Part shown: piece after piece, positions 61,529-64,000 of the stretch
How the letters are laid out: each line of letters starts with the position of its first letter
Position numbering within the stretch: position 1 is the stretch's first letter
DNA from: Gemmatimonadota bacterium
GTDB lineage: Bacteria; Gemmatimonadota; Gemmatimonadetes; Longimicrobiales; RSA9
Reading direction: 5' to 3'
Assembly (NCBI GenBank): GCA_007126035.1
Contig: SLCC01000020.1
Span: 1 to 64,000, forward strand
Length of the DNA: 64,000 bases
The notes under the pieces: model-generated
The model's database searches: none
Told to the model about the DNA's origin: nothing
The model's input: only the letters and a program-made list of their open reading frames with translations
Made by a program: the position numbers and the translations under genes

Positions 61529-62848
61529 CGCGTGCTGGGCCGCGAGCCGTTGCTCCACCTCGTTCGGCCCCATGGCCACCACTCCGGCCACGGCGGAGGC
61601 TGGCGGCACCCGCCGGGGCGGGGCCAGGGCGAACAGGCGCAGCACCCGTGCCGTCCGGTACAGCTCATCGGCTACAGCCGGTAGCCCGATGAGACCCGCC
61701 CGGCCGGCCGGGCCGAGGCGGAGGACCCCGCCATCATGACGGCGGACGAGGAGGTCGAGCCGGAACATGCCAGGCTTGGACGGATAGTCCACGAAGACCC
61801 ACCCCCTCTCCAGGCCCATCTCCTCCGCCAGACGATCCTCCACCGCGCGCTTCAACGATGTGTCCAGCCGAGCCCATTCGCCGCCCTCGGGCAGCAGGTC
61901 CGCCGCCACCAGTTCGATGACCCGCTTGGGCAGACGTCGGCCCTGGAGTGATGCCACCATCCGGCCGACCTGCTGGGCCTCCGCAGCGCCGTGGGCCGAG
62001 GCCCGCTCCGACAGCAGGAACAGCAACGCCTCGTCAGTCTTACCCACCAACTCTGCCGGCGCCAGCAGGCCGATGCGCAGCGAGTCGTAGACGATCCGCT
62101 TGTACAGCACGGTCGCCGCCCGCACCGCGTGGTGCCAGTAGACGTTGCGGTACATCTGGTACTTCGAGAACAGCAGCGACTCCAGCGCCGCCACCCCCTT
62201 CTCGTCCACTCCCACCTCCGCAGCCCCTCCCTCCGGCGGGGTCTCCAGCACCAGGGCCTGGAGCAGGCGGTCCACATCGACTTCGCCATACGGCACACCG
62301 CAGAAGCGGGCGTCCCGCTTCAGGTACTCGATCTTGTCCAGGTCCAGGCTCCCGCTGACCAGCCCCTGGAGCGGCGAAGGGGAGCGCCCGCGGATCAGGA
62401 GCTCCACCTGGTCCGCGCCGTCCGGCGCCACCGACTCCAGCGCCGCACGCACGTCCGGGTCGGCCAGGAACCTGCCGGTCAGCGTCTCGTGGTGCCCGGG
62501 GATCAACGGCTCCTCCAGCTCCTCGAGGGCGTGGGAGAAGGGGTAGTGGCCCACGTCGTGGAGCAGACCCGCCAACGGCACCAGACGTTGCTCCGCCTCC
62601 GTCAACTCCTCCAGCTCTCCTTGCCGCGCCATGCTCGTCAGCGCCCGCCGGATCAGGTGGTAGACGCCCAGAGCGTGGTCGAAGCGGGTGTGATTCGCCC
62701 CAGGGTAGACCAGATGGGCAAAGCCGAGCTGGCGGATGTAGCGGAGGCGCTGGAAGGCCGCCGAATCGATTATCCGGTGAGCGGTCCCGTCCACGTGGAT
62801 GGTGCCCCAGACCGGCTCCCGGACTAATACGGCGCCGCCGGCCTTCAC
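61517..62848 (-). CDS. HD domain phosphohydrolase (dGTPase-like)
   Basis: 443 residues from the GTG at 62848 (AGGAAG 8 bases upstream; a TTG at 62920 is further upstream). The metal site has His in TRFDHALGVYHL (about 55), HD in LLHDVGHYPFSHAL (about 98-99) and later H/D ligands. The N-terminal IHVDGTAHRIIDSAAFQRLR resembles the SAMHD1/dGTPase subgroup that hydrolyses deoxynucleotides, but the exact substrate is unknown. The C-terminal half has extra domains, including LDLLVRRHDGGVLRL. Confidence 0.88.
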   Translation of the reverse strand: MKAGGAVLVREPVWGTIHVDGTAHRIIDSAAFQRLRYIRQLGFAHLVYPGANHTRFDHALGVYHLIRRALTSMARQGELEELTEAEQRLVPLAGLLHDVGHYPFSHALEELEEPLIPGHHETLTGRFLADPDVRAALESVAPDGADQVELLIRGRSPSPLQGLVSGSLDLDKIEYLKRDARFCGVPYGEVDVDRLLQALVLETPPEGGAAEVGVDEKGVAALESLLFSKYQMYRNVYWHHAVRAATVLYKRIVYDSLRIGLLAPAELVGKTDEALLFLLSERASAHGAAEAQQVGRMVASLQGRRLPKRVIELVAADLLPEGGEWARLDTSLKRAVEDRLAEEMGLERGWVFVDYPSKPGMFRLDLLVRRHDGGVLRLGPAGRAGLIGLPAVADELYRTARVLRLFALAPPRRVPPASAVAGVVAMGPNEVEQRLAAQHALLT

Positions 62849-63118
62849 CTCCGTCGCTTCCTTCCTGATCCCCAATTGTCCTCCGTTCCGGACCGTTCCG
62901 CCGCCGGCTGGCGCGATCAATGCACCCTCTGCCGTCAGCCACGCTGGTAGGACTGGCGCTGGGAGGGAGTAGTGGCCCTGGGAGCAACGCTACGGCAGCC
63001 CTGGTCGCCCGGCAAGGAACGATAGGGTCGGGGCACCTCGTCGCCTGGAGCATTGCGCAGGACCGCCGGTATGGTGATTCTTCAGGTCACGCGTCGTAAG
63101 AGCGTACCACGGAAGCAG

Positions 63119-64000
63119 ATGAGCGGACGATCGCAGGTGGAGTACCTGGCCCTGGGACTGTTCCTCCTCGCCGCCCCGTCACTGGCGGCACAGGAGGACG
63201 GCGCCAGGGAGTGCCCGGCGGGCGTGGTCAAGCACATCTTCATCGACAACCACTCCATCTTCGACATCTCGGACCCATCACTGGACCCGCGGTTCCGCTG
63301 GGCGTACGACCTGGCGAACCGGCTGCACATTCGCACCAGGTCGGAAGTCATCGCCCGGGAGCTGCTGTTCCAGGTGGGCGACTGCTTCGATCCCTTGCTC
63401 ATAGAGGAGTCGGCACGCCTGCTCCGGTCCCATCGTTTCCTCGGCAACGTGGACATCTACGGTGTCCAGCAGCCTGACCGTGACTATCACGTCATCGTGG
63501 ACACTGAGGACGAGTGGTCGACCCAGGTGGAGGCGAAGCTGGACCTGACGGGCGGCATGAAGTTGGAGGGCCTGGACCTGCGGGAGCGGAACCTGATGGG
63601 CACCGGGCGCGAGCTGGGCGTCTTCTACCACTCCCTGGACGCCACGCGGGAGTACGGCCTCGCGGCCCGGGCGCCCCAGTTCCTGGGCCGCCGCTGGGTG
63701 GCTGACCTGGCGGTGGGTCGCACGCGCGCGGGCAGCATGCTCGAGCAGGGGCTGGCCCACCCGTTCGTCGGCGAGATCGGCCACTGGTCGGCGCGCCAGC
63801 TCATCCATTACCGGGACCGCCACTTCGACTACGTCCTCGCCCCCTCCGGGGACGGGGTGGAGCGACGGGTCTTGGTCCCGCTCACAGAGCGCGGCGTCCA
63901 CGTCCTGGGGTTCAGGAGGTTCGGCGAGCCAGGCAACCATACGGTAGTGGGTGCGGGGTTCAGCGCTCTCGAGCTCAGGTACGATGGCGCTCCCGATCGG
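63119..64000 (+). CDS. Omp85/BamA-like outer-membrane protein, truncated by window end
   Basis: At least 294 residues from the ATG at 63119, 3 bp after GGAAG, running off the right edge (a start at 63071 gives a longer signal peptide). The signal peptide (SQVEYLALGLFLLAAPSLAA) is followed by an extracellular Cys-containing region and a POTRA-like module: GDCFDPLLIEESARLLRSHR, then FLGNVDIYGVQQ. RNLMGTGRELGVFYHSLD then fits the first strand of an outer-membrane barrel. It may be an assembly factor or one of several BamA paralogues. Confidence 0.75.
   Translation, partial: MSGRSQVEYLALGLFLLAAPSLAAQEDGARECPAGVVKHIFIDNHSIFDISDPSLDPRFRWAYDLANRLHIRTRSEVIARELLFQVGDCFDPLLIEESARLLRSHRFLGNVDIYGVQQPDRDYHVIVDTEDEWSTQVEAKLDLTGGMKLEGLDLRERNLMGTGRELGVFYHSLDATREYGLAARAPQFLGRRWVADLAVGRTRAGSMLEQGLAHPFVGEIGHWSARQLIHYRDRHFDYVLAPSGDGVERRVLVPLTERGVHVLGFRRFGEPGNHTVVGAGFSALELRYDGAPDR

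Overview
The window is a GC-rich (roughly two-thirds G+C by eye), densely coded bacterial chromosome segment. It carries about 66 protein genes on both strands and no rRNA, tRNA, insertion sequence, prophage or CRISPR array that I can recognise. The cell is clearly Gram-negative: there is an Mla-type lipid-transport ABC locus with two MCE proteins, an Omp85-like protein running off the right edge, a class A penicillin-binding protein and several lipoproteins. The gene style (many M16, SDR and lipoprotein genes, GTG starts, a ~295-residue sigma-70 without a long N-terminus, PRC-barrel and SIMPL proteins) suggests Gemmatimonadota. That assignment is inference only.

Layout. 0.1-3.3 kb (minus): isocitrate-type dehydrogenase, two lipoproteins, an SDR reductase. 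3.4-4.8 kb (plus): ECF sigma factor, one-helix membrane protein, Spy/CpxP-like protein, a compact envelope-stress cassette. 4.8-7.3 kb (minus): quinone oxidoreductase, EVE protein, sugar nucleotidyltransferase. 7.5-11.3 kb (plus): SIMPL protein, DUF1499-like protein and a full-length Lon whose ATPase motifs are nearly all destroyed while its protease dyad is intact. 11.4-15.4 kb: dicarboxylate symporter, lipoprotein, DUF445 protein. 15.5-23.7 kb (minus): a long collinear run with a pterin block at its 5' end (PTPS, folE, SDR, queD), then Trm112-like, TPR, OsmC, acyl-CoA synthetase, CutA, TPR and macro-domain genes, and an IMPase with a small membrane protein. 23.7-24.3 kb: about 620 bp without a gene but rich in inverted repeats. 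24.3-30.5 kb: endonuclease IV, zinc-ribbon membrane protein, PRC-barrel protein, PIG-L deacetylase, ArsR regulator, fumarase, SDR. 30.6-33.5 kb (plus): pteridine-reductase-like SDR and PBP1. 33.5-39.8 kb: thioredoxin reductase, response regulator, ferredoxin-NADP reductase-like protein, Nudix hydrolase, asd and lysC. 40-43.6 kb: Mla locus with a divergent second MCE gene. 44-48 kb: rho, a phosphoribosyltransferase and hypotheticals. 48.2-51.7 kb (minus): recF-dciA-gyrB. 51.8-57.4 kb: enoyl-CoA hydratase, double M16 peptidase, D-amino-acid transaminase, and an AI-2E transporter split by an in-frame TAG. 57.6-64 kb: ssb, rsgA, a sigma-70 factor, lipoprotein, PP2C phosphatase, HD phosphohydrolase, Omp85-like protein.

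Most notable: the pseudo-ATPase Lon; a possible tetrahydropterin operon plus a pteridine reductase homologue with Tyr replaced by His; the hairpin-rich gap at 23.7-24.3 kb; a rho leader with mutually exclusive hairpins over the ribosome binding site; and several promoters that place the start codon at the predicted transcript start (leaderless mRNAs).
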